Shown here in pieces: positions 30,051 through 38,981 of a stretch of DNA of 41,944 bases; within the stretch, counting starts at the first letter, position 1, and every line of letters starts with the position of its first letter. A model generated the notes under the pieces. It did not search any database. It had not been told where the DNA came from and was given only the letters and a program-made list of their open reading frames with translations. Location of the stretch: positions 1 through 41,944 of the IMG/VR virus record IMGVR_UViG_3300031576_000133, one strand, 5' to 3'. Origin of the DNA: a virus. The translations under genes were made by a program, and so were the position numbers.

Positions 30051-31237
30051 CGTATCTGCGAAAGTACGGGGTTCAAACCACGGTCGACTTCCCGCTGCTC
30101 GACGCAACGACCGCCCAATACATCGTCACCGCTGCGCATGCTTCCGGCGATACGAAGATCATGAAGGACGAGGGCACCGAAGCCAACACGACAAACGCCT
30201 TCACCGACGAGGGGCAAGGCTATTCGATTGTCCTTACGGCGACAGAGATGCAGGCCGCTCGCATCGTCGTGTACGTTGTCGATCAAGGAACCAAGCTGTG
30301 GTTCGACGAAGCGCTCATTATCGAAACGTACGGCCATGCGTCGGCGATGCATGCAATTGACTTCAGCGTTGCGACACAACCGGTCAACGTCACGCAGCTA
30401 CTCGGTACCGCGTGGGCCACGCCGACGACTGCCGGATACCCGGACGTCAACGTTGCGAAGCTTTTGAACACCGCCTGGGAAGCGCCCGCAACGGCCGGAA
30501 GGCCCGACGTCAACGTCAAGGCTATCTCCACGGACACAGTTGCGGCCGACAATGCCGAAGCATACTTCGACGGTTCCGGTTATGCGGAGATTTTGCGGGG
30601 CGGGACAACGCAGGCAGGCGGGACGCTTACAACGGCGGTGCTGGATGCCGGAGCATCGGCAACCGATGAGGCGTACCGCGATGCGCTTTTCGTTATCACG
30701 TCCGGGGCGAACATCGGCAAGGTTCGGCAAATCTACAGCTACGTCGGTTCCACCAAGGTGGCTACGTTCTTCGCAGACGATCCGTTGAATGCGGCGCCGA
30801 ACACCGTGTCGTATGTTTTGCTTGCGTCGTCGCTTGCGCGCAAGGCGTACGGCGCGGCATATCCTGTTACTCCATTGACGGGAACCGAGGGAAAAGCCGC
30901 GAACAATTCCGGCGAGATGATCGTCGTCAGCGGGTATCCGTGGATCGATCTTCGCAAGATCGCAGGGGACGAAACGGCCGTCACCAATCTACTCGCCGCC
31001 ATGCTTACAGAGTTGGTCGGTGCCGCGTCCGGTGGCGGACACACAACGACTGTGATGAACACGAACCTCACCGAAACCGTCACGGGGAAGTTCATCGGAC
31101 GTCGAGTGTACTGGACTTCGGGAGTCCTCAACCGCGAATCGGCTACGATCACGGCATACAACGGGACGACCAAGCAACTCGGTTACGCCGCGACGACGGC
31201 GGCTCCGTCGAATGGCGACACCTTTGTCATTGTGTAA
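30041..31237 (+). CDS. Fibre-like protein with TAG.PDVNV repeats (398 aa)
   Basis: ATG 30041 with GGAGG upstream, inside the 3' end of the previous gene. The N-terminal 110 residues form one domain (QYIVTAAHASGDTKIMKDEG). At about 125-165 two repeats of about 21 residues occur: LLGTAWATPTTAGYPDVNV and LLNTAWEAPATAGRPDVNV. The C-terminal domain contains ALFVITSGANIGKVRQIYSY and repeats of strand-loop units. Repeats of this type are seen in fibre or neck-appendage proteins of environmental phages. A role in the distal tail is inferred. Confidence 0.7.
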   Translation: MAVTYLRKYGVQTTVDFPLLDATTAQYIVTAAHASGDTKIMKDEGTEANTTNAFTDEGQGYSIVLTATEMQAARIVVYVVDQGTKLWFDEALIIETYGHASAMHAIDFSVATQPVNVTQLLGTAWATPTTAGYPDVNVAKLLNTAWEAPATAGRPDVNVKAISTDTVAADNAEAYFDGSGYAEILRGGTTQAGGTLTTAVLDAGASATDEAYRDALFVITSGANIGKVRQIYSYVGSTKVATFFADDPLNAAPNTVSYVLLASSLARKAYGAAYPVTPLTGTEGKAANNSGEMIVVSGYPWIDLRKIAGDETAVTNLLAAMLTELVGAASGGGHTTTVMNTNLTETVTGKFIGRRVYWTSGVLNRESATITAYNGTTKQLGYAATTAAPSNGDTFVIV

Positions 31238-31240
31238 ACG

Positions 31241-33052
31241 ATGCCAAGTTCCGCACTGCAACTATGGGGCGGTCCGGGTCCGGACTTCGCGATCCCGGCG
31301 AAGCTGGCTGCGTTCGCGCGAGTCGTCGGCGGTAATGACGCGCATACGCTTCTATTGCTACATTGCGATGGGGACGACGGGTCGGTCACATTCGTAGACT
31401 CATCGCTCGGCGGTTCGCCGAAGACGATCCTTGCCAATGGTTCGGCCCGGGTGCGACCGACGTCGAAGTTCGGGGACGGCGGGTTGTACTGCGATGGCAG
31501 CGGCGCATACCTCCAAGTGCAGCCGTCGGCCGACTTCTACTTCGCCGGGGACTTCACCATCGACTTTTGGGCGAATGTCACGCGAGACAGCTCGCGTCCG
31601 TTCTTGTTTACGTTCTGGGGAGGAGTCGATGACTACCTTGCGATCGAGGGCAGGTACACCCGGGGCAATCAAGCGTCGTTCGTTCTGCGGTTCGTGTCCG
31701 GGCGGCGCATCGAGTTCGTGGTTGAAACCGACTACGTCGACTGCGTCGGGCAATGGAATCACTTCGCGATCTGCCGATCGGGTAGCACGGTGCGTTTGTT
31801 CATTGGCGGCGCCGAGATCGGCTCGGCTACGTTCTCCGGCGCGGTCAACCTGACGTCGCATAGCCTCTACGTCGGGCGTTCGTTGCGCTATGGATTGCCG
31901 GATCTGCAAGCGCTCGATGGTCATGTCGATGAGTTCCGCATCACCAACGATGCGAGGTTCCCTTCGGCTTTTACGCCGTACAGCAATGAGTACACCATGC
32001 AGTTCTCAACCGACGCAACAGGGCGGTCCATAGTTTACGGTTCGTTCGTGTTGGAAGGCCGCGGTCGAGCCGGCGTCGTCAAGGCAACCTTCAGCGCGGA
32101 CGGCCGCGGTTCGGCACGGATCTTCAATTCGCTGTCGTGTGACGGTCGGGGGCAAGCAGCGATCGTCAAGACCTTCAGTGTTGATGGCCGCGGCAAGTGC
32201 GGCGTCATTGGGTTGCCGGTCCAGACATTCAAGACGGATGGTTCGGGTGTCGCAAAGGTATACCGCACGTTTAGCGCTGATGGTCGAGGGCAATCACGGA
32301 CACTTGTCCCGTACGCGGGCGAGGGTCGAGGCAATGCGAGGATCGTCCGCGACTTTGTTGTGGACGGCAGAGGCAATGCCAAGGTGTTTCGATCATACAC
32401 CGCGGACGGGCGTGGCATCCACCGCGTGCTCGGGACGCCGATTTATCAAGTGTTCTACGGCAACGGCAGCCCCCCGGACTTGGCCGGTGCTCCGTGGCAG
32501 ACTTTCACGGTCCTGCCGTTCGCCACGCCCGCAATCAGCGGTGTCGGCAAGCACTACTTCGTGGTGCGGCGGTGGAACCTGTGGGGACTGCAAACACAAA
32601 ACGACCAGACAACCATCATCGAACTGGACGGCGCAGGCAACCAGTTGCAGCCGCGCCCGTCCGGTGCGCACTACTGGACGTTCATCGTCGCGCCGGTCCC
32701 CAAAGTCTCGGTCGTCGCGAGCTATGCCTACCCGATCGAGGGTACAAATCAGGCCGATCAATGGCTCGTTTACGCGAAGGTCGGCTCGGCTCCGGTTATC
32801 GGCGTCGATGCGCCGGTCGTTGTCCCGATGCTCAAGTCTGACGGAGTTGCGAAGCTGCGCTGGTTGTCCGGAGACTACAGCATCGGGAACGCGATCCACG
32901 TGAAGGTGCTTACGCGGCGCACGACGGGTACGGCTCGCGACAGCGACGACGTTGCAGCGAAGGTCAACACCATTATCTCGGCTGCGTCCGTGGCGGCCGG
33001 TGGCATCGGCGTTTTCCAATCTGGTTCGCGCGGGTTTGTTCAGGAGGGTTGA
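31241..33052 (+). CDS. LamG-domain tail protein with DGRG repeats (603 aa)
   Basis: Residues 40-250 form a LamG/concanavalin-like lectin domain (GLYCDGSGAYLQVQPSADFY, FTIDFWANVTRDSSRPFLFT, GHVDEFRITNDARF), probably binding host polysaccharide. Residues 264-397 hold about nine tandem repeats of roughly 14 residues of the type F..DGRG.ARV (DGRGSARIFNSL, DGRGQAAIVKTF, EGRGNARIVRDF), a likely beta-solenoid stalk. The last 190 residues are FN3-like beta domains (FVVRRWNLWGLQTQNDQTTI). Probably the host-recognition protein. The DGRG copy number may vary. Confidence 0.8.
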   Translation: MPSSALQLWGGPGPDFAIPAKLAAFARVVGGNDAHTLLLLHCDGDDGSVTFVDSSLGGSPKTILANGSARVRPTSKFGDGGLYCDGSGAYLQVQPSADFYFAGDFTIDFWANVTRDSSRPFLFTFWGGVDDYLAIEGRYTRGNQASFVLRFVSGRRIEFVVETDYVDCVGQWNHFAICRSGSTVRLFIGGAEIGSATFSGAVNLTSHSLYVGRSLRYGLPDLQALDGHVDEFRITNDARFPSAFTPYSNEYTMQFSTDATGRSIVYGSFVLEGRGRAGVVKATFSADGRGSARIFNSLSCDGRGQAAIVKTFSVDGRGKCGVIGLPVQTFKTDGSGVAKVYRTFSADGRGQSRTLVPYAGEGRGNARIVRDFVVDGRGNAKVFRSYTADGRGIHRVLGTPIYQVFYGNGSPPDLAGAPWQTFTVLPFATPAISGVGKHYFVVRRWNLWGLQTQNDQTTIIELDGAGNQLQPRPSGAHYWTFIVAPVPKVSVVASYAYPIEGTNQADQWLVYAKVGSAPVIGVDAPVVVPMLKSDGVAKLRWLSGDYSIGNAIHVKVLTRRTTGTARDSDDVAAKVNTIISAASVAAGGIGVFQSGSRGFVQEG

Positions 33053-33054
33053 CC

Positions 33055-35199
33055 GTGGCAGGCAAGATGATCCAAGTCGGTCCGGTTATCGCGGCTCCGT
33101 TGGTCGGGCCGATCACTTCGCAGCCCGCGGCCGGTCAGCAAATCCCGCGGACTTATACGCAAGTTTGGATTCGCACCGCGTGGAACCTCCCTTGGTTCCC
33201 GGTGGACTACTTGCGGCCGGTGTCGGCGATCGAACGGGCGATGCCCGGCGGAAGCGAAGCGACGTTCGTCTTCAACTTCGGAGACATCAAACGCGAGGAC
33301 GAGGACGCCGTGCGCGTGTTCAACGAGCTGCGGCACGCCGACTTTTACGTCTGTATCGTTGCGATCCCCGAGATCCAGGGGGCGACGCCGTTTACGATCT
33401 GGTGTGGAATCTGTCCGGCGTCGTCGCGCACGGTTCACGCGACGCGAGAGCCGACGCCGGGCACGTTCGTCGAATCGGGTGACCAAACGTTCCATGCGTT
33501 CGGCCTGGAGTACCTGTTGCGCCGCCGGAGAATCAGCGGCGCGTGGGTGTACGACACTGGCGGTGGCGCTGCAATCACCGCACGCAAGATGGCGTGGGCT
33601 CCGCAATTCAACGAACGCCTTCAGGGCGGCTTGCAGTTGGCGCAGGGGAATCGATCTACGACGCGGGTGACGCGCACTGTGCCATCGCCGACGGTTGTCG
33701 GCTCGTATGCGTTTGGCGGCGACTTGCTGTGGTCGGCGAAAGACATCCTTGAGTACCTGCTGTTTTTTGCGGTCGATCCGGTGCGCGGCTACGACAAGCG
33801 CGAACCCGAGTTCCGACTGGCGAGCACGCCGCCGTCGTTGCTGAATAGTTACCTCGCAAGTTTTTTTCCGATCCTCGACCAAGAGGATTCCGACGTGTGG
33901 ACGTTGCTCGGCAAGATCATCGATCGACGGCGCGGCATGACCGCGGCGATCGCCTGGGGTCTCACGGCCGTGGACAACGTGCTGTTGCCGAACAGCAACC
34001 CACTCGACTTGACGCTGTTTCCGCTGACAGACCAGGACATCACGATCGGTGGATCGACGCTGCCGAAGAACCCAATGACGCTCGACGTGAACATCGAGCG
34101 TGACATCGACTTCGGCGAGGTCACGATCGAACAGGATTCCGCCTCGACTTACGATCAGGTGGTCGTGAAGGGTGAGCGTTGTATTGCGGCAATCAGCGCG
34201 TCGGTCGGAAACACCGCGTACATAGCCATGATTCCAGCGTGGAGCGGCGCTGATGAGTCCGCGTACGAAGCGGCCAACGACGACAATCGTCGCCTCCAAG
34301 ATCTGTTCGGCCGGGTATATCGCGGATTCAAACTGCCGAATCCATTCGGTTGGACTGACCGCGCGGGCCTGACGCTGAATCCAGCGTTTACGCCGGACGG
34401 CCGCCCCATATGGGCTGGTCTTGTGCCAGTGGCCGCGGTGCAGCGCAACGAGCCGACGCTACTCGCCGAGCTTCCCTTCGCAAGACTCTCGGAAGACGGC
34501 GTTTCCGCAACTGCATCGCTGTTGACCAAGCCGTTTGCCTTGTGTTACGCGGAGAACGATTCGGACGCATCGGCCAACCGCTACGTCTACGCAGAGGACC
34601 CGCCGGATAGCATCGACGTGACAGCGGCATCGGTGCGAATTCGAGATCGGGAGTCCATGATCGAGATCGACTTCCGTCCGAATCACTTACACGGGAAGCG
34701 GTTTTTCAGTGCCGGTCCATCGGTGCCCGCCGAGAAACAGCCGGTGTTCGACTACACCAAGACCATCATGACGCTCGCCATTCTGTGCGACTCACGCCCG
34801 TCTGTGACGCTGGACATTCAACAGCCGCCGACGTCCATGCAACAGCGAGTATTGACCATCGAGGTGGCGGAAGCGCATTTTTGGTTTGCGGCCGCCAACA
34901 CGCTCCGAGGGCTGACGTCGATAATCAGTATTGTTCCCTCGGCTATTTTGCGCGATGACACCGACAGACTGCGCGCGATTGCAGCATCCGCAAGGGCGTG
35001 GTACGGACGACGCCGGGCTCGACTGGAGTTCACTAAGCGACGAATCGAAGACGCCTACTCGCTCGGCACCTACATCGCGACGGCGCGGACGCAGGCGAGC
35101 GGCACGCGGATCAACTCATGTGTCACGCAACGAAGATGGGACTTCGAGAAACAGACGACCGGTATCTCTACTGAGTTCGCGGAGTTTGATTTCCGATGA
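33055..35199 (+). CDS. Tail hub-like protein (714 aa)
   Basis: The largest protein. GTG 33055 has GGAGG 7 nt upstream and is preferred to TTG 33049. The N terminus (QVWIRTAWNLPWFPVDYLRP, FNFGDIKREDEDAVRVFNEL) and middle (LLGKIIDRRRGMTAAIAWGL, ASTYDQVVVKGER) suggest hub-type barrel domains such as in gp27/lambda gpJ-like baseplate proteins, where a VVVKGER strand recurs. The C terminus (IAASARAWYGRRRARLEFTK) is helical and basic. A single copy in a late operon beside fibres supports tail-tip hub, but the assignment is by size and order. Confidence 0.65.
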   Translation: MAGKMIQVGPVIAAPLVGPITSQPAAGQQIPRTYTQVWIRTAWNLPWFPVDYLRPVSAIERAMPGGSEATFVFNFGDIKREDEDAVRVFNELRHADFYVCIVAIPEIQGATPFTIWCGICPASSRTVHATREPTPGTFVESGDQTFHAFGLEYLLRRRRISGAWVYDTGGGAAITARKMAWAPQFNERLQGGLQLAQGNRSTTRVTRTVPSPTVVGSYAFGGDLLWSAKDILEYLLFFAVDPVRGYDKREPEFRLASTPPSLLNSYLASFFPILDQEDSDVWTLLGKIIDRRRGMTAAIAWGLTAVDNVLLPNSNPLDLTLFPLTDQDITIGGSTLPKNPMTLDVNIERDIDFGEVTIEQDSASTYDQVVVKGERCIAAISASVGNTAYIAMIPAWSGADESAYEAANDDNRRLQDLFGRVYRGFKLPNPFGWTDRAGLTLNPAFTPDGRPIWAGLVPVAAVQRNEPTLLAELPFARLSEDGVSATASLLTKPFALCYAENDSDASANRYVYAEDPPDSIDVTAASVRIRDRESMIEIDFRPNHLHGKRFFSAGPSVPAEKQPVFDYTKTIMTLAILCDSRPSVTLDIQQPPTSMQQRVLTIEVAEAHFWFAAANTLRGLTSIISIVPSAILRDDTDRLRAIAASARAWYGRRRARLEFTKRRIEDAYSLGTYIATARTQASGTRINSCVTQRRWDFEKQTTGISTEFAEFDFR

Positions 35200-36107
35200 T
35201 GAACGATCGACGGATAGCGAACCTTGAAAGCGAGCTGCAACGGATCAGGGCGCAACTGTCCGAGATCCCGGTCCGGTTCCCGTCTCCGGGCAGCAAGGGC
35301 GTGGGTTCTGAGATTCAGCAGTTCGTTTTCAAGTCGCAGCAAGCGAACTGGATCACCTGTCGCTCGTGGGACGGCTTGGCCGAGGGCGCCAACGACGTCC
35401 TGGTCACCAAGCCTTGGGACCTGCGGCCGTACGTGTTCAGCGGCAAGACGTATGTACCGAGCGGCGCGCCGGCGTTGACGCGAGTGCTATACTCATATCC
35501 AACCAACGATCGGCGCGAACTCATCACACAGCGGCAGATCGGCGGCGTGTATACCGAGCAATCGCGCGCAACCGAGTCAGTCTATCCGCCGTGGGACTTG
35601 AGGACGATCGGGGCGGACCGCGGCCTCATCTATGCGTTCAAGCCGGTCGGCGGAACAAGCGAGGAAGACGGCGCCAGCAATGCCATCGTCTGGCAGGACG
35701 CGAACGTGTCGGCGCGGACGTGGCGTGGCGCGGCGTCGGCGCTCGGTGCGATCGTCGGGACGGCGTCCAGTTTGCAAAATGACACCATCACGATCGGCAC
35801 AACGGCCGGCAGTGTGGTCGTCGCGAAGCACCACTTGCATCGGCTGTCGTTGACCAGCGAAGGGCGCGGCAGCGCTTTAATCAACTTCACGCTCCCGAAT
35901 GCGAGTAATAGTAGTCGCAGGGCTACGCGGTTTCAGGACAACATTTTCCAAAACGAGCAAATGATTCCCCGCTGCCTTTCTGTCGATAGCAACGAGGTTG
36001 AAGTCGGCGACAAGATCATTGCGCTAGACGTCGGTGAAACGGTCACCGGTATTCCCGGCGTCAAGTATCTCGACATGACGCCACGCATATGGGGGCGCAT
36101 GCCGTGA
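35196..36107 (+). CDS. Distal tail/fibre protein with N-terminal coiled coil (303 aa)
   Basis: ATGA overlap with the hub gene. Residues 1-25 form a short coiled coil (MMNDRRIANLESELQRIRAQ), a usual trimerisation or attachment unit. The remainder is beta-rich (RPYVFSGKTYVPSGAPALTR, SLQNDTITIGTTAGSVVVAK, VEVGDKIIALDVGETVTGIP). A repeat-like SEGRGSALI motif recalls the DGRG repeats at 32 kb. Not recognised. Confidence 0.65.
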   Translation: MMNDRRIANLESELQRIRAQLSEIPVRFPSPGSKGVGSEIQQFVFKSQQANWITCRSWDGLAEGANDVLVTKPWDLRPYVFSGKTYVPSGAPALTRVLYSYPTNDRRELITQRQIGGVYTEQSRATESVYPPWDLRTIGADRGLIYAFKPVGGTSEEDGASNAIVWQDANVSARTWRGAASALGAIVGTASSLQNDTITIGTTAGSVVVAKHHLHRLSLTSEGRGSALINFTLPNASNSSRRATRFQDNIFQNEQMIPRCLSVDSNEVEVGDKIIALDVGETVTGIPGVKYLDMTPRIWGRMP

Positions 36108-36919
36108 GCTTTCGGACGGGCACTTGCCGAAAGGCATACTGGAGGGTGTCGGACCTTGACACAACCGGTTTCGATACTTCGCTTTGGAAAGATGGTTCAG
36201 CTTGCGCGGCTCCGCGTTTTCGCGCGTTGGACAACTTTTCCGTTTTGCAGATCATCGCAGTTGGCCCGAACTCTTGGTATGTGAATCAGCCCTGGCATCA
36301 CTACACGCCGCACGTTGGCGGAGATGTCGGATGGGACGACAATCTCGCATTATTTGAGGCGCAACGATTACTGTGGCCTGCCTGGAACAATGTTCAGTAT
36401 CTCATACTCCACTTCCCAAGCGAGATTATGCGCAACGGCCAGCAGATTTTCGATTCTTTGGTTCCCGCAGACCGGACGTTGCCAAGCTATTTCAATGTTC
36501 GCCAAATTACGAGCTGGGGCGTTCCGCCTGTTCCACCGGAGGTGGTGCCGACGCTGAACATGGCACAGTTGGATGCTGCGTACCTGTCGGTGCGCAATGA
36601 AGCCGATCGCGCCTATGACGTTGTGACTGCATCGTACGCGGATCAAATTGAGCTCAGCAACGTGGAGCATCCATTCGGCAACGGCATCGACGCCGTGACG
36701 GCACTTCAAACGTGGCACGCGAGTAGATTTAAGCCGGTCAGCAACCCCAACAGGCCGACTGAACCGACTCCGCCCGGAAGCGTATCGCACCTGTGCGGAC
36801 GGTTTTTCAATTGGGTTGTGCAAGGAGCTCCGAATGTTGGCGCGATCGGCGATCCGCGATGGCTTCTGTTCCCGATCCACGACATGGGAGCCGTTGCCCC
36901 GGCGCCGTACAACTACTGA
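36104..36919 (+). CDS. Hypothetical late protein (271 aa)
   Basis: GTG 36104 overlaps the previous stop as GTGA. Trp/Pro-rich, globular (AYWRVSDLDTTGFDTSLWKD, WYVNQPWHHYTPHVGGDVGW, RFFNWVVQGAPNVGAIGDPR). No enzyme motif was found, so it is not called as an endolysin. It is the last gene of the late operon, facing the remnant recombinase on the other strand. No terminator hairpin with a T-run is evident after it. Confidence 0.6.
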   Translation: MSFRTGTCRKAYWRVSDLDTTGFDTSLWKDGSACAAPRFRALDNFSVLQIIAVGPNSWYVNQPWHHYTPHVGGDVGWDDNLALFEAQRLLWPAWNNVQYLILHFPSEIMRNGQQIFDSLVPADRTLPSYFNVRQITSWGVPPVPPEVVPTLNMAQLDAAYLSVRNEADRAYDVVTASYADQIELSNVEHPFGNGIDAVTALQTWHASRFKPVSNPNRPTEPTPPGSVSHLCGRFFNWVVQGAPNVGAIGDPRWLLFPIHDMGAVAPAPYNY

Positions 36920-36932
36920 GCCAGTTTCCAAG

Positions 36933-37608
36933 TCACATTTTCAGGCCACATCCATAAACCACGTCATATAAACGACTTAGAATAGGCTTCATCAGAATCA
37001 TAATCACTTGGTCGGGACCGGCGCAGAAGCGGATGCGGTACAGGACCGAGCCGTCCGGCCCCATGATCTCACGGTCATACCCGTATGGCGTCAGGCGGCC
37101 AGGATCGGAGGCGCCCAGCACGGACGAGATCTGTCCGCGAAGCGTGTTCTGCGACAGACTGATCGAGAACTGGCGGTTCTGAAATTGCCTGAAATTGCTT
37201 CACCGCTCGCAAGACGTCGCCATCGATCCCTTCGCGGGCGATGTAGTCCTCGGTCACGGACAACAGGACGGCACCGGCCTTGCGGAGCAGGTACCGGTAG
37301 TACTCCGTCTCGGTAACATCGCCGCGCGAGAAGCGATCGGAGTTCCAGACAATAACGGCCTTGAAGTTACCCCGTTCTGCGTCTGCGATCATTCGTTGAA
37401 AGGCGGGCCGCTTGTCGGCCGAGGTGCCGCTGATGGCGTCGTCGAGGTACTCGCGGACGATGTCGTAGTCGCGTTCCGCGGCCCAGCGCGCTACCTCGGT
37501 GCGCTGGTCGCCGATGCTGTGCTCCTGGCGGTCAGTCGAGCGTCGAAGGTACGCGACGGCTGGGATTCGTGGCTTCGTTGCGATCTCCATTTTTCGGTTC
37601 CCGTTCAC
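36933..37608 (-). pseudogene. Serine recombinase, broken by a 10-bp tandem duplication
   Basis: The GTG 37608 (or ATG 37590) frame encodes a resolvase catalytic domain: AVAYLRRSTDRQEHSIGDQR with the nucleophile serine in LRRS, then VREYLDDAISGTSADKRPAF and AVIVWNSDRFSRGDV. After LRAVKQFQ the frame is lost. The next frame resumes with NRQFSISLSQNTLRGQISSV and ASDPGRLTPYGYDREIM, the expected start of the recombinase domain, and then runs out at 36935. The break coincides with CTGAAATTGC repeated at 37179 and 37189; removing one copy restores a continuous frame of about 220 aa. Even so the DNA-binding part would be missing, so it is a remnant. Divergent from the late operon. Confidence 0.85.
37179..37198. 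repeat. 10-bp tandem duplication CTGAAATTGC
   Basis: Two exact adjacent copies, 37179-37188 and 37189-37198. Their presence shifts the serine recombinase frame by one base; deletion of one copy joins the two coding halves exactly. It looks like a replication-slippage insertion. Confidence 0.85.
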
Positions 37609-37938
37609 GGACCTTTGTCCGACCTATCCAGCGGTTCCACGGTCGCGGACGCACCCTTACCTCGACCGCGCGGGGGAATCCAGGCAGTTTCCCGCCTCAT
37701 TACGGCCTTTCGCGAATGGCGTAGTCGTGCACTCATCCCCACCAGCGTCCCCCACCTAAAATGAAGGTTGAGGATTTCTGGGTTCGGCGGGACAGCGTCC
37801 GGTCGTGGGTTGCTACCAACGCCTGGGCCCATTGCGTCAGAATGCGGTTTTTGGCTGGCAATGGCCTAGCTGCGGCTGCTTTGCAGGATTCTTCCAGTGT
37901 CTTGCATTGGCTTCTAGTTTGCCTCTTACGCCACTTTT
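37609..37938. other. Non-coding stretch between two recombinase remnants
   Basis: About 330 bp with no supported gene. The only open frames are short and poor (reverse 37605-37832, forward 37761-38039). No tRNA, terminator with T-run or promoter with both boxes was recognised. It may be old attachment-region DNA, since it lies between a serine and a tyrosine recombinase remnant, but no repeated core sequence was seen. Confidence 0.5.
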
Positions 37939-38670
37939 ATGGCAGATTTTTTGATCGAACTCGAAGTCGGCGGGAAGCGACACCGGTTGAAGCCGCCGGC
38001 GGACCAACGCCAAGCTCGAGCGCTCGCCGCGTGGCTTGATCGCGAGCGCTCATTCCGCGACGCGGGCGCGCCGCTGCCTCAGGCGCTCATTGACGAGGCT
38101 GGGCGGTTGCCACGTCGCATCCGCAACCGGCTGGCGGCGTGGGGGATGCTGGGCGGGGGAAGCGCATGGCGGAGACCTCAAGTCGCTTGCTGGCCGCTAC
38201 GCGGCTTCCCTGCGCGCGGGGGGACGCTCGGAAGGCCACGTCGGACGTACGGAACTGGCCATCCAATTGCGCCTTGAGCCTCTCATCGCGTGGCTGGCCG
38301 GACGGCGGGCGATGGACGGTAAGACGATAGAAGTGGCCTCCACTCGCGGTCACTCGCGCCCCGTCCGGTTCGGCACTCGGACATCGAACGCCTATCTGAT
38401 GGCCATGTGCTCGTTTGCCCGCTGGCTCACCGTCGAGGGTCACCTCGAGCGCAACCCGCTGGTCCGCGCGAAACCGCTACGGCAGGATGTGAAGCGGGTG
38501 ACGCGGAGGGCGCTCCTGCCGGCGGAGGTTGGGAAGCTCTTAAAGGTCGCTGGTCCGGTGTTCGGCGTCCCCGCGGCTGATCGCGTCATGCTCTACCGCA
38601 TGGCCCTGGAGACGGGCCTGCGGTCCGGGGAGCTGCGGTCGCTGACGGTGGGGTCCAGTGCATTCCTTGG
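37939..38670 (+). pseudogene. Tyrosine recombinase (phage integrase), frameshifted and truncated
   Basis: ATG 37939 encodes MADFLIELEVGGKRHRLKPP through LPRRIRNRLAAWGMLGG, an N-terminal domain. A five-G run at 38155-38159 breaks the frame (four G would keep it). The next frame continues with EAHGGDLKSLAGRYAASLRA, the SAM-like core-binding domain (NAYLMAMCSFARWLTVEGHL, ERNPLVRAKPL), then the start of the catalytic domain with ALETGLRSGELRSL, which holds the first catalytic arginine. Similarity stops near 38665, and the later H, R and Y residues are absent; AT-rich promoter-like DNA follows. No integrase activity is expected. Confidence 0.8.
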
Positions 38671-38735
38671 ATTGGCATTAAATCCTTTCAGCGGCAAGAC
38701 TTACACGAAAACGCATTGTGCCTATATTATTTCCA

Positions 38736-38763
38736 TTGACACATACACGATTTCGATTATCTT
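38736..38763 (+). promoter_or_regulatory. Candidate sigma-70-type promoter for the early operon
   Basis: TTGACA (38736-38741) is a perfect -35 box; TATCTT (38758-38763) matches four of six -10 bases at 16-bp spacing. It lies in a clearly AT-rich tract (38670-38770) where the integrase similarity ends, upstream of a run of coupled forward genes. Transcription would begin around 38770, almost at the ATG at 38772, implying a leaderless message. TACACGA occurs at 38702 and 38744 and could be an operator. Confidence 0.5.
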
Positions 38764-38771
38764 TCCGCCTC

Positions 38772-38981
38772 ATGCTCAGTGCAGTTGTTTTAGATCGACG
38801 GGTGAGGGGCGGGAAGTTTTGCGACGTGATCGACGTCGCGGACGTGCTCGCGGAAGGCGACCTCCATACGCCGGCGAACGCAATCGCGGTCATGTGTCGC
38901 CAGTCGTCGCTGTTTGCTGAGACGGTCGCAAAGCTACAGCAGCAGCAGCAGTGTTCAAAGCGAAAGAAGGTGCCCGCATGA
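38772..38981 (+). CDS. Small hypothetical protein (69 aa), first early gene
   Basis: MLSAVVLDRRVRGGKFCDVI then DVADVLAEGDLHTPANAIAV and AETVAKLQQQQQ with a basic end. The five glutamines come from a CAG-repeat (38937-38951). No ribosome-binding site precedes ATG 38772, consistent with leaderless translation from the promoter just upstream. The stop overlaps the next start (ATGA). Not recognised. Confidence 0.6.
   Translation: MLSAVVLDRRVRGGKFCDVIDVADVLAEGDLHTPANAIAVMCRQSSLFAETVAKLQQQQQCSKRKKVPA

Noticed and set aside
33040-34299. 419-codon reverse-strand frame opposite the hub gene
   Set aside because: Shadow of a GC-rich gene; no protein-like pattern and no ribosome-binding site.
37790-37830. 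GGGTTCGGCGGGAC considered as a tRNA T-arm
   Set aside because: The flanks do not form a T stem or acceptor stem; no tRNA was found in the window.
37605-37832. 75-codon reverse frame between the recombinase remnants
   Set aside because: No ribosome-binding site, poor composition, and only a short NPEILNLHF-like stretch looks protein-like.
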